Source: Snodgrassella sp945267035
Lineage (GTDB): Bacteria > Pseudomonadota > Gammaproteobacteria > Burkholderiales > Neisseriaceae
DNA: 64,000 nt
Reading direction: 5' to 3'
NCBI RefSeq assembly: GCF_026535915.1
Contig: NZ_JAFNPF010000001.1
Coordinates: forward strand, 1,302,001 to 1,366,000
Of the stretch, positions 34,942-45,040 are shown one piece after another. Each line of letters starts with the position of its first letter. Within the stretch, counting starts at the first letter, position 1. Under the pieces are notes generated by a model, which did no database searches, was not told the DNA's origin, and worked only from the letters and a program-made list of their open reading frames with translations. The translations under genes and the position numbers were made by a program.

Positions 34942-37103
34942 GGTTTTTTCTCTGAATGGTTGGTTTCAGAACTGGTATGAGCACCTTGATTTAGCCATTG
35001 CCATTGCTGCTGCAACGTTTGCCGCAAACTATCCTGTTTTTGCTTGGGCGTATGCAAACCCGCTGTTAGTCGCTGATAGTCAATGGTAAAACTAGGTTTA
35101 GTAAAAGTGCCATTGATTCGTAAAGGTAAATAATTCTGTTTATTTCCACTACGCGTTGCCACCAATACATTGTAATCCATCTGCTGTTGCAACCATTTGA
35201 TCATTCCATTGCCCTTAATATCAAAGTTATCTGCATGTAATTGCAAATGACTATTTTGGGTTAATGAATTATTGATGGGCAAATCTAAAATAACCAAACG
35301 AAACGGCGTATGATTAGTCTCATTAAATGAAACCGTAGTCTGATTATCACTGTGCTGCAAAATATTATTGATATCAATACCGCTCCACATCCCTTTACGC
35401 ATCAAAATTTTAGCCTGACCACTGATGTTTTTCAGCGATTGCTTAAACGTTTGCCCCTCACTATGTAGATCTAAATCAACTTCTCCTTGTCCATCCAAAT
35501 TACTGAATCCAAACAAATCCTGCAAAAATAGCTTGATTTGTATTCCTGCTGCCTGTTGCTTCGTCTTCCAAGATAATGGGGTATTATTAAAAATTTGCAG
35601 CATGCCGGTCGAATTTCCACCATACAATTGAATCTTAAGCGGATTGACTGACACACTAGTCGCATCAGCGGTAATGCTTGCTTGAAGTTGATTCAATTGC
35701 ACAGTAGATGTCATTAATGCATTTGTATTAAACTCTAGCTCAACCCGTCGTCCTGTTAACCACTTCTGCCACAATTGTTGCCAGTTTTCAGGCATTAAAG
35801 CGATCTGACTTTCCAAATAAGGGCGTAAATTAAGCTGCGCCAGATTAATGACTCCACTTAATTTAGCCGTCTCAGCCTGCTGCGCATAATTCAAATCAAC
35901 ATTTAATGATTGATTGTCAAACTGGCCATCTAAACTCAACTTACCGTTGCCAGCCATATCGCCATTGATCGTGCCATTTAAATCACTCATGAAACGGGAA
36001 TTAGGTAAATGATTCACCGTATCCTGATGACTATTCACCACCAGATTATCAATCATCCAATGCTGAGAATCTGGCCACGAAAGCTGACCACTCATATTTA
36101 ATGCAGTTTGATGCAGCTTATTTTGCCAGCCACTATCTATCTGAAATTGTCCTATTGACCAGCGATTTTTTGACCAACTAGTATTGTTGGCCGTAACGGT
36201 AGCATTAATATTATTGTCATCTATTTGAGCTGTAGCTACACCGTTAATTTGTGGCAAAAATAAGCTTCCCCAGCTAATCTGCCAATTTTGTCCTGTACCC
36301 GAAACATGAAATTGATTACGCTGACTTTGCCACTGCCATTGAACATGACCTGTTTGCAGTAGTTGCTGGTCAGACAACACTCGAGCATCAAAATTCCATT
36401 GACTGGTGCTTTCTCCCAACGAATGCAAATTAGTAGCAATGTTCAACTTCACATCTTGCCATTGCATATCTGCATTTGGTCGATATAACCCTTCAATCTG
36501 ATAATTGAAGCTATGCATGCCATCACCGCTGAGCAACCCCATCGTCTGTAAAAGGCTGCTGTTATTATCCAGCTTTTTGAACAACAAATTGAGTTTCTGA
36601 ATTCTCTGATTAATCTCTACATCACGTACAGTCACTTCACTGTTTTCCACAATCAAGCGGTTAACAGCAAACGATTCGGCTGAATCAGCGCGATGCCATA
36701 AGTAATCCAGATTCCATTTTCCCTGTGGCGTACGGAAAAAATGGAATTGAGCATCAGATATTTGTAATTTTTCGATTACTGGCTTACCCAATAAGCTTTG
36801 CCAACTCAAACCTATTTTTACCGTATCAGCCTCAGCCACAGTAAGGTGATTAACAGCATCATTTACGCGCAGATGCTGAATCGTTACAGTTGGGCGAGGG
36901 AATAAAGAGCGTCTGATTTTGTGATCAAATACTACTTGCTGACCATTTTTTTCAACCAAAGCATCGACATGTTTTTGAATCTTTTCGGCATTAAATAAAT
37001 AATGTAATACAGCCACATCAATTGCTAGAAGCAAGATAAGTGTAGCAAAACCAAAAACCAAAAATTTTAGCCAAAACTTACCAGAGTGCAGCAAGGAAAT
37101 CAT
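34938..37103 (-). CDS. AsmA family protein
   Basis: 721 residues: one N-terminal membrane anchor (about 12-33), then a long beta-rich periplasmic part. AsmA features are the early DHKIRRSLFPRPTVTIQHLRV segment and the C-terminal block GQAKILMRKGMWSGIDINNIL and LHADNFDIKGNGMIKWLQQQMDY. AsmA-like proteins are held to move phospholipid between the membranes or to affect outer-membrane assembly. Unusually rich in Gln, Asn, Trp and Leu. Start ATG 37103 has no clear ribosome-binding site. mnmC follows with a four-base overlap. Confidence 0.88.
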   Translation of the reverse strand: MISLLHSGKFWLKFLVFGFATLILLLAIDVAVLHYLFNAEKIQKHVDALVEKNGQQVVFDHKIRRSLFPRPTVTIQHLRVNDAVNHLTVAEADTVKIGLSWQSLLGKPVIEKLQISDAQFHFFRTPQGKWNLDYLWHRADSAESFAVNRLIVENSEVTVRDVEINQRIQKLNLLFKKLDNNSSLLQTMGLLSGDGMHSFNYQIEGLYRPNADMQWQDVKLNIATNLHSLGESTSQWNFDARVLSDQQLLQTGHVQWQWQSQRNQFHVSGTGQNWQISWGSLFLPQINGVATAQIDDNNINATVTANNTSWSKNRWSIGQFQIDSGWQNKLHQTALNMSGQLSWPDSQHWMIDNLVVNSHQDTVNHLPNSRFMSDLNGTINGDMAGNGKLSLDGQFDNQSLNVDLNYAQQAETAKLSGVINLAQLNLRPYLESQIALMPENWQQLWQKWLTGRRVELEFNTNALMTSTVQLNQLQASITADATSVSVNPLKIQLYGGNSTGMLQIFNNTPLSWKTKQQAAGIQIKLFLQDLFGFSNLDGQGEVDLDLHSEGQTFKQSLKNISGQAKILMRKGMWSGIDINNILQHSDNQTTVSFNETNHTPFRLVILDLPINNSLTQNSHLQLHADNFDIKGNGMIKWLQQQMDYNVLVATRSGNKQNYLPLRINGTFTKPSFTIDYQRLTAGLHTPKQKQDSLRQTLQQQWQWLNQGAHTSSETNHSEKKP

Positions 37104-37911
37104 AAATAATCATACACTTAATCAGAATTTACTAGAGACATTAACGATATGAATAAGAAAAATTAGAACGGAATATTCCAAACAAATCATACCGTTTTAT
37201 TCAAAACTATACACCGTTATTATTTGTTATAACAAGTGAATAAAATTGGTTTAAAAATTAATTCCATCACCAAATCTACTCATATTTTAACGTAGATCCA
37301 AGTAATACTTTCAACAGAGATTGTGAAAAAAAGCTAACAGTACATTCTACTGCACAATCAAATAGAACAAAAATTTTCTCCCATTCTTAATGAATACTTC
37401 AACGGCAAACAGAATAACTAAAAAAAAAGCATTTTCGGATAATAAAAAGCATAAACTTAAAAAAGCCACAGGAAAAATAAATCACGTCACGATTATATGA
37501 AGCATTATTTAATTAAATACAAATAAACAATAAAAAATTATTCAATATTTAAATTAAAATGAGTGTTAAAAACCAAATATTGTGTAGACAAAATACCGCA
37601 AAATTAAATAGCAGAAAAAAAAGATTGAGAAATATCGTCAATGAAAAAGTAGACTAACATCGCAACCGCATAACATCATTGATCCAAAATCAAATATCAA
37701 TTTGCGCATTGACTACTGAAATAGGTAATTTCTTCACTACTTGATTCATAAAAAAACAGCAGTTACCACCGCAACTGCTGTTTTATATCATCATTAGCTA
37801 AAATACAGGCTTTGGATGTCAATGAACTTCATGGCTAAATAGCACAACAAATTGACTGCTTAAGCACATTTGCCTTAATTCAATAATGACAATCCTAGTA
37901 GCGATTACAAT
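37104..37911. other. 808-base AT-rich intergenic region between asmA and suhB
   Basis: Apart from the terminator at 37753-37784 I find only short palindromes (GGAATATTCC near 37172, TTGTTATAACAA at 37224-37235). No open frame with a start and ribosome-binding site, no RNA gene recognised. It holds the asmA promoter on the minus strand. The length and composition are notable in an otherwise compact window. Confidence 0.4.
37753..37784. terminator. Terminator downstream of suhB
   Basis: AAAACAGCAGTT (37753-37764) and AACTGCTGTTTT (37773-37784) form a 12-bp stem with an eight-base loop, with A-run and T-run flanks. It lies 128 bases beyond the suhB stop and could act in both directions. Confidence 0.8.
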
Positions 37912-38703
37912 CTAAGCAGATAAATGCTGAGCCAGTATTGCCAATAATTGCGCCAAAATTTTAGGATTAGCGGCCACAATATTTCCGGTATTGAGCCATG
38001 TTTGCTCACCTTGCATATCCGTAACGATACCGCCAGCTTCTTGAACAATTAATGCACCTGCAGCAATGTCCCAGGACTTTAAATTAAATTCAAAAAATCC
38101 ATCCACGCGTCCACAAGCCACATTACAAAGATCTAATGCCGCCGATCCTTCGCGTCTGGCACCCGCTGTTTTCGCCAGCACATCTTTTAAAATAGCCAAA
38201 TAAGTATCCATAATCGATTGATCGACTACTGGAAAACCTGTAGCAATCAGACTGCGTAACATTTCAATGCGGTTACTAACCCGTATCCGTTTATCATTTA
38301 ATAACGCCCCCTGACCACGACTGGCCACATAAAGATCATTTTGTTCTGGAGCATAGACCAATGCTTCAGATAGCACACCCTTATGCATTAAGGCCATGGA
38401 AATAGCATATTGCTTATGGCCATGAAGATAATTAGTCGTGCCATCCAAAGGATCAATGATCCATTGATATTCAGCTTGTTTCTCTCCGAGAAAACCACTT
38501 TCTTCACTCAAAATCGAATGATGAGGGTAGACTTCTTGAATCGTATTAATAATAATATTTTCAGCTTCACGATCTACCTCCGAAACAAAATCATTCGCAG
38601 CTTTATTATCAACCTTAATATTATTTAAATTGCTGCTGGCTCGATGCATCATTTGACCGGCTTTACGGGCGGCTTTCCAGGCTGTAGTTAAAAATGGGTT
38701 CAT
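37912..38703 (-). CDS. suhB: Inositol monophosphatase family protein SuhB
   Basis: 263 residues. Metal-dependent phosphatase fold with the Mg2+ ligands in SEESG (E67, E68) and IDPLDGTTNYLHG (from residue 83), and the second motif WDIAAGALIVQEAGG. In E. coli SuhB acts both as an inositol phosphatase and as a component of the rRNA antitermination complex. Standard length. Alone on the minus strand, with long AT-rich spacers on both sides. Confidence 0.95.
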   Translation of the reverse strand: MNPFLTTAWKAARKAGQMMHRASSNLNNIKVDNKAANDFVSEVDREAENIIINTIQEVYPHHSILSEESGFLGEKQAEYQWIIDPLDGTTNYLHGHKQYAISMALMHKGVLSEALVYAPEQNDLYVASRGQGALLNDKRIRVSNRIEMLRSLIATGFPVVDQSIMDTYLAILKDVLAKTAGARREGSAALDLCNVACGRVDGFFEFNLKSWDIAAGALIVQEAGGIVTDMQGEQTWLNTGNIVAANPKILAQLLAILAQHLSA

Positions 38704-39486
38704 ACTGATTCTCGTGATAGGGCAATAAAAGCCTTGGTATGTGGAAATAATAAATTAGTTTTAAAGAACACTAGGCGAAATGAGATGGGTCGCCAAAATA
38801 AGCTAATTATACGCTAAAAATTCAAGCTTGATTGAGCATTCACTTTATTGGCCATAACAGTAAATAAAAATTTACTTTAAGCGTCAAAATCTCAAAGAAT
38901 AAATTAAGATCATTTTTTATAGCACCTGAACACACTTTTAAGGTCCAAGCCAATACCTACATGAGCACTTATGGGGTAAAAAAACATCATTTTAAAGTTA
39001 TATCCAGAAAGTTGAATGAAAAAATATCTTGCTGTTACTCAAATAATTGCTTTGAAACATCAAATACAATCTGCAATTCCAACAAGCATGTTACTCATAA
39101 TGCAACTTTTATCCTTTCATCTATTGCAAAACCGATAAAATCCTAACCAAACCTAATTATCTTCTAGTGAGAATAGGTAATCATCCTAATATCAACATAC
39201 CCAAATAAAGTATTAAAACAAATGAACAGATCAACTTTTTATCACATCAGTTCAACTGTCATATCAAGGCAAAATAAACAATCAAGACTCATCTGATTGT
39301 GCTGATGAGGCAAACAGGACAAATTGTGAAATCAAAACTCAATTACTAGTCATTGATTAATCAAAATGCTCATCTACATAACATTAAAATTTAAATATTT
39401 GCATGCGAAATCAGCCTAAATTTTTGGTATTGTTAATGTTAATATTATATAATGCGTAAATCATATCATTACAACAACTTACCAAT
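38704..39486. other. 783-base AT-rich divergent intergenic region
   Basis: Lies between suhB (minus) and the orphan 373-aa gene (plus). A plus-strand frame at 38961-39146 is open but has no ribosome-binding site or coding character. A short hairpin CTCATC / GATGAG occurs near 39290-39311. A promoter candidate for the orphan gene is listed separately. Nothing else recognised. Confidence 0.4.
39424..39453 (+). promoter_or_regulatory. Candidate sigma-70 promoter of the 373-aa orphan gene
   Basis: TTGGTA (39424-39429) and a perfect TATAAT (39448-39453) are 18 bases apart. The -10 ends 33 bases before the start codon. Confidence 0.5.
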
Positions 39487-40608
39487 ATGCAGACTTTATT
39501 ACAAAATAAAAATTTAGCTTTTCAAATAACCTCAACACCTTTAGGGGAAAAACTCACCTTAAAATCACGCTATGGCATCAATGGTAAAGATGCCATTGCC
39601 TATGGAGATAAACCCCTTATTTCCTGTAACATTTACAAAGAAAACGAAACTTATGATGTGGCTTACCTGCTAATCGATTTTGCACAAAGTAATATCGATT
39701 ATCATCCCGAAACAGATGGCATTATGCCTAACTTTTTTACATCACCTAATGGTCAATACTTTGTGGATTTACTGGTATACCATCCTAGAAAAGAACGGTG
39801 TGTTCAGATACCTTTATTCGATCGCAACAATATTACTTTACCTAAACCAGCTAAACCATTTTTAGGTGATTTTATTGGTTGCACCAAGCAATATTCTATT
39901 TTTTTTGATGTAGACCTGTGGTCAGACTCAAAACCTGATCAAATCAAATCTATAGAATACCACCAAACCCAAATCAAAAAAGAACGTATCAATAAAATTT
40001 CCAAGCCTAGAGATAATAGAATTTATATTGATCAAGAAAGCAACGAAATCCATTTATTGGGCAAAGATAAACGCCAATGGCTACATCGCCAGATCAATGA
40101 ATTAAGTAAAATTATTCATTCCAGATCAATAGATATGGATAAATATTATCCTTCACAAGTATTAAAGTTATCTTTAGTCAACGATTCCTATCTTTTGGAT
40201 TATCATTATGCCAAGAGTGCTTTCTACATCATTACTATCTCATCAGAAGGAAATATTGACGCCAAACTATTGATTGACATTGGCAAACAAATATTTTTTA
40301 CCGATAAACCTCAACATATCACTAACGATACATCCATTACTTCCTTCACCACTGAAAGCGGGAATGGGTGGCTAACCATCCGAAACGGTATCTTACTAGA
40401 AGCCTATTATCAGAAAACGCCCGGCACCATCACTGATTTATTGACTAATGAAAGCCATCATTTTTCATCTGAGCCACTAGCTAATCTAGCTATAAATCAA
40501 ATTAAAATCATTAATGACAACAGTTACTTCGTCGTGCTTTATCCCATTACGGAAGAGAAAAATAAAGATTTATTGGTACTTCTACGACACCTCAACCATA
40601 ATCAATAA
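39487..40608 (+). CDS. Cytosolic protein of unknown function
   Basis: 373 residues, no signal peptide or membrane span. I recognise no domain. The N-terminal 150 residues look beta-rich (LAFQITSTPLGEKLTLKSRYG, YFVDLLVYHPRKERCVQIPLF), then a charged helical linker (about 155-200), then a second beta-rich part with a WLTIRNGILLEAYY strand. It is a stand-alone gene with its own promoter candidate and terminator, flanked by long AT-rich spacers, so it may be an accessory gene. Codon use is AT-rich but not extreme. Confidence 0.65.
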   Translation: MQTLLQNKNLAFQITSTPLGEKLTLKSRYGINGKDAIAYGDKPLISCNIYKENETYDVAYLLIDFAQSNIDYHPETDGIMPNFFTSPNGQYFVDLLVYHPRKERCVQIPLFDRNNITLPKPAKPFLGDFIGCTKQYSIFFDVDLWSDSKPDQIKSIEYHQTQIKKERINKISKPRDNRIYIDQESNEIHLLGKDKRQWLHRQINELSKIIHSRSIDMDKYYPSQVLKLSLVNDSYLLDYHYAKSAFYIITISSEGNIDAKLLIDIGKQIFFTDKPQHITNDTSITSFTTESGNGWLTIRNGILLEAYYQKTPGTITDLLTNESHHFSSEPLANLAINQIKIINDNSYFVVLYPITEEKNKDLLVLLRHLNHNQ

Positions 40609-41107
40609 GTGCAAAATGTTCAGCATATCTCTTTAAAATGTTCTGATGGGCAACAGCTTTTTACATTTACATTTGCAAAATTATGCTTATTGATTGAGCC
40701 TATAACCTTTGATATAAAAGCCACGTTTGGTTGGCTTTAATTTTTTTCGTTGTTAACACTATAATTTTCTCAGGCTTTCCTTTTAAGCTTAAACAGCCAA
40801 AATAGACATTTTTAGCGCATTTTTTAAACCATATTTATTTTATGGTCTATACAAACACAAAAATAAAATAATGTATGCCTTCAAATAATTCCATGGATTC
40901 TAATCAGACTATAACGGAGCTTTTCTCATAGCCCTTAAATTTAGAGTTTGGCTAAATGTCTAACCAAATTTTAAAATTGAACCTCGAATACCTCAATCTC
41001 ATTGATCTAAAACGATTACAGCAGCTGCACTCATGATTTGCTACAATAGGCCTATTTATGTGCACATGGACGGTTTTATTCGTCTATCAAAGCTAGCCAG
41101 ATACTCT
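40609..41107. other. Intergenic region upstream of trmJ
   Basis: About 500 bases, AT-rich. It holds the terminator of the orphan gene (40716-40748) and the trmJ promoter region. In-frame upstream codons of trmJ are open from 41033. No other feature recognised. Confidence 0.4.
40716..40748 (+). terminator. Terminator of the 373-aa orphan gene
   Basis: AAAGCCA (40717-40723) pairs with TGGCTTT (40732-40738), loop of eight, followed by AATTTTTTT. It lies about 110 bases after the stop. Confidence 0.7.
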
Positions 41108-41920
41108 ATGAAAAAACCTGAACTACCTGAATATCTCAATAACATCTCCATCGTTCTTTCTAAAACAAGCCATCCAGCCAATATTGGCTCTGCAGCACGC
41201 GCCATGAAAACCATGGGATTAACTCACTTAGTTTTAGTTGCGCCAAACTTGATGCAGACCCCGATGACCCCAGAACCACCCCAATTTAATGTGCAGCAGC
41301 CGGAAAGTTTTATTTTACCGGAAGAAAGCTACATTCTCGCATCAGGCGCACGAGATGTATTAGATCAAGCGAGAATAGTTTCGAATCTGGCAGATGCTTT
41401 AACCGACACCACCTTATCCTGCGCCTTAACCAGTCGACGGCGTGAACTAACCGCACCGATGCATACCCCACGTGAACTCACGCCTTCTTTACTGCAGTCA
41501 GCACAGGCAGAGCAAAAAGTAGCATTGGTGTTCGGTAATGAAACATTTGGATTGAGTATAGAAGAAGTGCAGCAATGCAATCGGCTCATGACCATTAATG
41601 GTAATCCTCATTATTTTTCACTCAATTTGGCTCAAGCTGTGCAGGTCATCTGTTATGAGCTATTTAGTCAAGTTGATATCAGCATGGCGCATTTACAACA
41701 AATTCCTAACCTTGCCACCCATCAGCAGGTTAGTAGTATGGTTGCACATTTGCGCCAGCTCATGGACCAAGCGGGATTTTTTCACCGTCGCACTGAAGAC
41801 AGATTGATGCGACGCATGGCAGCCATGTTTGATCGTGCCAACCTAACAACAGAGGATATCGATATTCTACGTGGTTTTTATAATACTATCAGTCACCAAT
41901 TACAAAAAAGCCAGAATTAA
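41108..41920 (+). CDS. trmJ: tRNA (cytidine/uridine-2'-O-)-methyltransferase TrmJ
   Basis: 270 residues from ATG 41108; the frame is open 25 codons further upstream, but the family normally starts just before the LPEYLNNISIVLSKTSHPANIG region. SPOUT-class enzyme that 2'-O-methylates position 32 of tRNA. SpoU motifs: NIGSAARAMKTMGL, LVFGNETFGLS and YFSLNLAQAVQVICYEL. The C-terminal helical part (EDRLMRRMAAMFDRANLT) is the TrmJ-specific dimer extension. No clear ribosome-binding site at either candidate start. Confidence 0.93.
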   Translation: MKKPELPEYLNNISIVLSKTSHPANIGSAARAMKTMGLTHLVLVAPNLMQTPMTPEPPQFNVQQPESFILPEESYILASGARDVLDQARIVSNLADALTDTTLSCALTSRRRELTAPMHTPRELTPSLLQSAQAEQKVALVFGNETFGLSIEEVQQCNRLMTINGNPHYFSLNLAQAVQVICYELFSQVDISMAHLQQIPNLATHQQVSSMVAHLRQLMDQAGFFHRRTEDRLMRRMAAMFDRANLTTEDIDILRGFYNTISHQLQKSQN

Positions 41921-41956
41921 CGCGCCAATCTGTAGCCACAAGGAAAGACAACTGTT

Positions 41957-42835
41957 ATGAACTATGCTCTCGACGCCTTATGGTGGCGACTGAAAAATCC
42001 AGTAGTAAGAGATTTAGCAGTTTTATTAACAGCACCTGTGCCATGGCATTCATCGGCGGAACTTCCTGTAGCCATTCTCTTAGGCAACCATGGGTTTAGG
42101 CAATTGCTCGACTTAGACGATCATCCTCAACCGCTATTAGATTTTTTACATAACCATCCGTTTAAACAGCATCGGCTCGGTTTGTATGCAGAACAATTGC
42201 TTAGTTTTTGGTTCCAAACAGCGGCGCATATTCAATTTATACAAAACAATCTAACTATTACCAATAATAAACAAACCGTTGGATCGATTGACTTCCTGAT
42301 TAAGATCAATCATGTTCCTTATCATATCGAGCTCACCTGTAAATATTTTGGCGCGGCTCAAGCCGATGTGAATGCATTTGTCGGTTTAAATCCACAAGAC
42401 AAATTAATCAACAAAGTGGTGAAATTAGAACAGCAACTGGCTTTATCCAACCATCCAGCAGCCATTTCCCAATTGCAACAACTCGGTATAGATATACATC
42501 ACCTGCAGCGAGCTTCAATAGTGCGCGGCATGTTATTTCTAAAAGAAAACCAGCCTGCGCTACTAGCACCGATTAACCGTTTAAGCTGGCAAGGTTACTG
42601 GCTAGATGACTGGGCACAAATACCTGCTACATTAAATATTCATCCTGATAGTCGTTTTTGGCTACATCACCGTTTATCTCTATTAGCTCCAGCTAAAATC
42701 GATGAGCGAGATAGCCTCAGCTTACAGCAAGCTAAAAGCATCAATCAGGGCATTTTGGCTGTGTTAGAACGTCGTGAAGATGGCTATTGGCATGAAATTC
42801 AGCGCATCATGAAAATAGATAATCACAAAAATTAA
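41957..42835 (+). CDS. DUF1853 family protein
   Basis: 292 residues. The DUF1853 pattern is visible: LKNPVVRDLAVLLTAP at the N-terminus, LGLYAEQLLSFWF near residue 75, GSIDFLI and the HIELTCKYFGA block near residue 115-135. That central block (ID then E-x-C-K) resembles a restriction-nuclease-like metal site, which is my inference. Function unknown. It follows trmJ by 36 bases and is probably cotranscribed. Confidence 0.85.
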   Translation: MNYALDALWWRLKNPVVRDLAVLLTAPVPWHSSAELPVAILLGNHGFRQLLDLDDHPQPLLDFLHNHPFKQHRLGLYAEQLLSFWFQTAAHIQFIQNNLTITNNKQTVGSIDFLIKINHVPYHIELTCKYFGAAQADVNAFVGLNPQDKLINKVVKLEQQLALSNHPAAISQLQQLGIDIHHLQRASIVRGMLFLKENQPALLAPINRLSWQGYWLDDWAQIPATLNIHPDSRFWLHHRLSLLAPAKIDERDSLSLQQAKSINQGILAVLERREDGYWHEIQRIMKIDNHKN

Positions 42836-42885
42836 ACATAATTAGCTTAAGAAATGATGCATCACATAGGTTTTTATTAGAGCTT

Positions 42886-42901
42886 ATGGTAAAATTACCA
42901 T
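42886..42901 (+). repeat. Inverted repeat upstream of tig
   Basis: ATGGTAA (42886-42892) and TTACCAT (42895-42901) form a nearly contiguous palindrome. It lies about 105 bases before the tig start and may overlap its promoter. Confidence 0.3.
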
Positions 42902-43005
42902 TTAATTTTTGTCTATCTGTATCAGTAGCCGTATTTATCATACACCAACAAAACATCCACGATGGGCAAAATAGAATCAATTAAACATCTTATTAAGGGT
43001 TTACG

Positions 43006-44325
43006 ATGAGCGTAACGGTAGAAAAACTAGATAATTTGGAGCGTAAAGTTATACTGTCTCTGAATTGGGATGATATTAAAGCAAAAGTCAATGCGCGGAT
43101 GAAAGTAGCACAGAAGCGCGCCCGCGTGGATGGCTTTCGCCCAGGTAAAGCGCCGTTAAAAATGATTGATGCCATGTATGGCTACGGCATTCGTGATGAA
43201 GTTTTAAACGAAATGACCAATAAGGCATTTGAGGAACTTATCGTAGCTGAAAAGCTAAAAGTGGCTGGACTGAAAAGCCTGTCAGCATTGGAAGAAGCTG
43301 AACAGGACGATGACAAAGTTTACAAAATTGCTGTGGTATTCGAAGAATATCCAGAAATTAAAATCGGTGACTTAGCCGCTCAGGAAGTAACCAAAGTCAG
43401 CACAGAAATTGGTGAAGCTGAGATTGATAAAACTGTTGAAATTTTGCGTCAACAGCGTACTCGCTTCAACCATGTTGAACGTGCCGCACAAAATAATGAC
43501 CGTGTAATCATTGATTTTGCGGGCAAAATTGATGGTGAAGCTTTTGCAGGTGGTACTGCTGATAATTATGCATTCATGCTGGGTAAAGAACAAATGCTTC
43601 CTGACTTCGAAGCGGGCGTATTGGGCATGAAAGAAAATGACATTAAAGAAGTTTCTGTGACCTTCCCAGAGGATTATCAAAGCAAAGATGTTGCTGGCAA
43701 AACAGCTGTTTTCACCATTACGCTGAAGAATGTATCTGAAGCAGTATTACCAGAAGTCAACGAAGAATTTGCCAAATCTTTAGGCATAGCTGACGGAGAT
43801 GTCAGCAAAATGCGTGCTGAAATCAAAAAAAATGTTGAACGCGAAGTGAATCGTCGCGTCAATGAAATGACTAAAGAAAGCGCAATTAATGCACTATTGG
43901 CTGCAACGCCCATCGAAGTACCCAGCACGATCGTAGCAGAAGAATCTAAAAATCTGGCTGAGCGCATGAAAGAAAATTTTGCCGCTCAGGGAATGGATAA
44001 TAAAGATCTAAATCTGCCGCTGGAAATGTTCAATGATCAGGCTAAACGTCGTGTTAGCATCAGCCTGGCCATGGGTGAACTGGTTCGTGAGCAAAAACTA
44101 GAACCAACTGAAGAACAAATCAAAAAAATCGTGACTGAATTTGCTGATAGCTATGAAGATCCACAAGAAGTGATTGATTGGTATTTTAGCGATAGAAAAA
44201 ACCTGCAAGGTCCAACTTCTCTGGCGATTGAGCAAAACGTAGTTGATTATATTTTAAGCAAAGCCAAAGTAACTGACAAAACCATGTCTTTTGATGAAGT
44301 AATGGGTCAGCAAGTGCAAGCTTAA
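43006..44325 (+). CDS. tig: Trigger factor
   Basis: 439 residues. Ribosome-associated chaperone and prolyl isomerase. The ribosome-binding signature is GFRPGKAPLKMI near residue 43, the FKBP-like domain begins near residue 155 (DRVIIDFAGKIDGEAFAGGTADNY) and the C-terminal chaperone arms fill the rest. Length is standard. The ATG follows TTAAGGG. clpP follows, an arrangement conserved across proteobacteria; a hairpin separates them. Confidence 0.97.
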   Translation: MSVTVEKLDNLERKVILSLNWDDIKAKVNARMKVAQKRARVDGFRPGKAPLKMIDAMYGYGIRDEVLNEMTNKAFEELIVAEKLKVAGLKSLSALEEAEQDDDKVYKIAVVFEEYPEIKIGDLAAQEVTKVSTEIGEAEIDKTVEILRQQRTRFNHVERAAQNNDRVIIDFAGKIDGEAFAGGTADNYAFMLGKEQMLPDFEAGVLGMKENDIKEVSVTFPEDYQSKDVAGKTAVFTITLKNVSEAVLPEVNEEFAKSLGIADGDVSKMRAEIKKNVEREVNRRVNEMTKESAINALLAATPIEVPSTIVAEESKNLAERMKENFAAQGMDNKDLNLPLEMFNDQAKRRVSISLAMGELVREQKLEPTEEQIKKIVTEFADSYEDPQEVIDWYFSDRKNLQGPTSLAIEQNVVDYILSKAKVTDKTMSFDEVMGQQVQA

Positions 44326-44350
44326 GCTTTACAGGCATTCCAGCTAACAT

Positions 44351-44390
44351 AAAAGCACCAAAGTACGCTAGCTGCTTAGGTGCTTTTTAT
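44351..44390 (+). terminator. Terminator between tig and clpP
   Basis: AAAAGCACC (44351-44359) pairs with GGTGCTTTT (44379-44387), followed by TATTTTG. It would uncouple clpP from tig at least in part. Confidence 0.75.
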
Positions 44391-44408
44391 TTTGATTAAG
44401 GATTATCC

Positions 44409-45020
44409 ATGTCAAATATAGAAAATCTGGGTCTGGTACCCATGGTGGTGGAACAAAGCGGTCGTGGTGAGCGGGCATATGATATTTATTCTCGTTTGCT
44501 CAAAGAACGCATTGTTTTTATGGTTGGACCGGTAACAGATGAAACGGCCAATTTAGTTGTGGCACAACTTTTGTTTCTTGAAAGTGAAAATCCAGATAAA
44601 GATATATCTCTGTATATCAACTCACCAGGTGGTTCAGTGACTGCCGGTATGTCCATATTTGATACCATGAATTTCATTAAACCCGACGTAGCTACACTAT
44701 GCTTGGGACAAGCAGCAAGTATGGGCGCTTTTCTACTTTCAGCTGGAACAAAAGGCAAACGTTTTGCCTTGCCTAACAGTCGGGTTATGATCCATCAACC
44801 GTTAATTAGCGGTGGTTTGGGCGGTCAAGCATCCGATATCGAAATACATGCACGTGAATTGTTGAAACTGAAAAAACAACTGAACGAACATCTTGCCAAT
44901 CATACTGGTCAAAAATTAGCTCAGATCGAAAAAGACACCGATCGGGATAATTTTATGTCAGCAGATGAAGCTAAAGCTTATGGGTTGATTGACGAAGTTT
45001 TGACGCACCGCCCAAAATAG
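44409..45020 (+). CDS. clpP: ATP-dependent Clp protease proteolytic subunit
   Basis: 203 residues. Serine peptidase that forms the tetradecameric chamber of ClpAP/ClpXP. Catalytic triad S104 (GQAASMGA), H129 (RVMIHQP) and D178 (KDTDRDNF). A short propeptide is expected at the N-terminus (cleavage before the LVPMVVEQ region). The SPGGSVTAG loop is intact. clpX does not follow: the next gene is rodA in the opposite direction. Confidence 0.98.
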   Translation: MSNIENLGLVPMVVEQSGRGERAYDIYSRLLKERIVFMVGPVTDETANLVVAQLLFLESENPDKDISLYINSPGGSVTAGMSIFDTMNFIKPDVATLCLGQAASMGAFLLSAGTKGKRFALPNSRVMIHQPLISGGLGGQASDIEIHARELLKLKKQLNEHLANHTGQKLAQIEKDTDRDNFMSADEAKAYGLIDEVLTHRPK

Positions 45021-45040
45021 ATGCAAAATCAATTCATACC

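Noticed and set aside
37224..37235. TTGTTATAACAA palindrome upstream of asmA as a second Zur box
   Set aside because: It lacks the central spacer of the Zur consensus, so the half sites are too close together.
38961..39146. 61-codon open frame upstream of the 373-aa orphan
   Set aside because: No ribosome-binding site, no hydrophobic or domain pattern, composition like the surrounding non-coding DNA.
42886..42984. 32-codon open frame upstream of tig
   Set aside because: Starts inside an inverted repeat in the probable tig promoter region and has no good ribosome-binding site.
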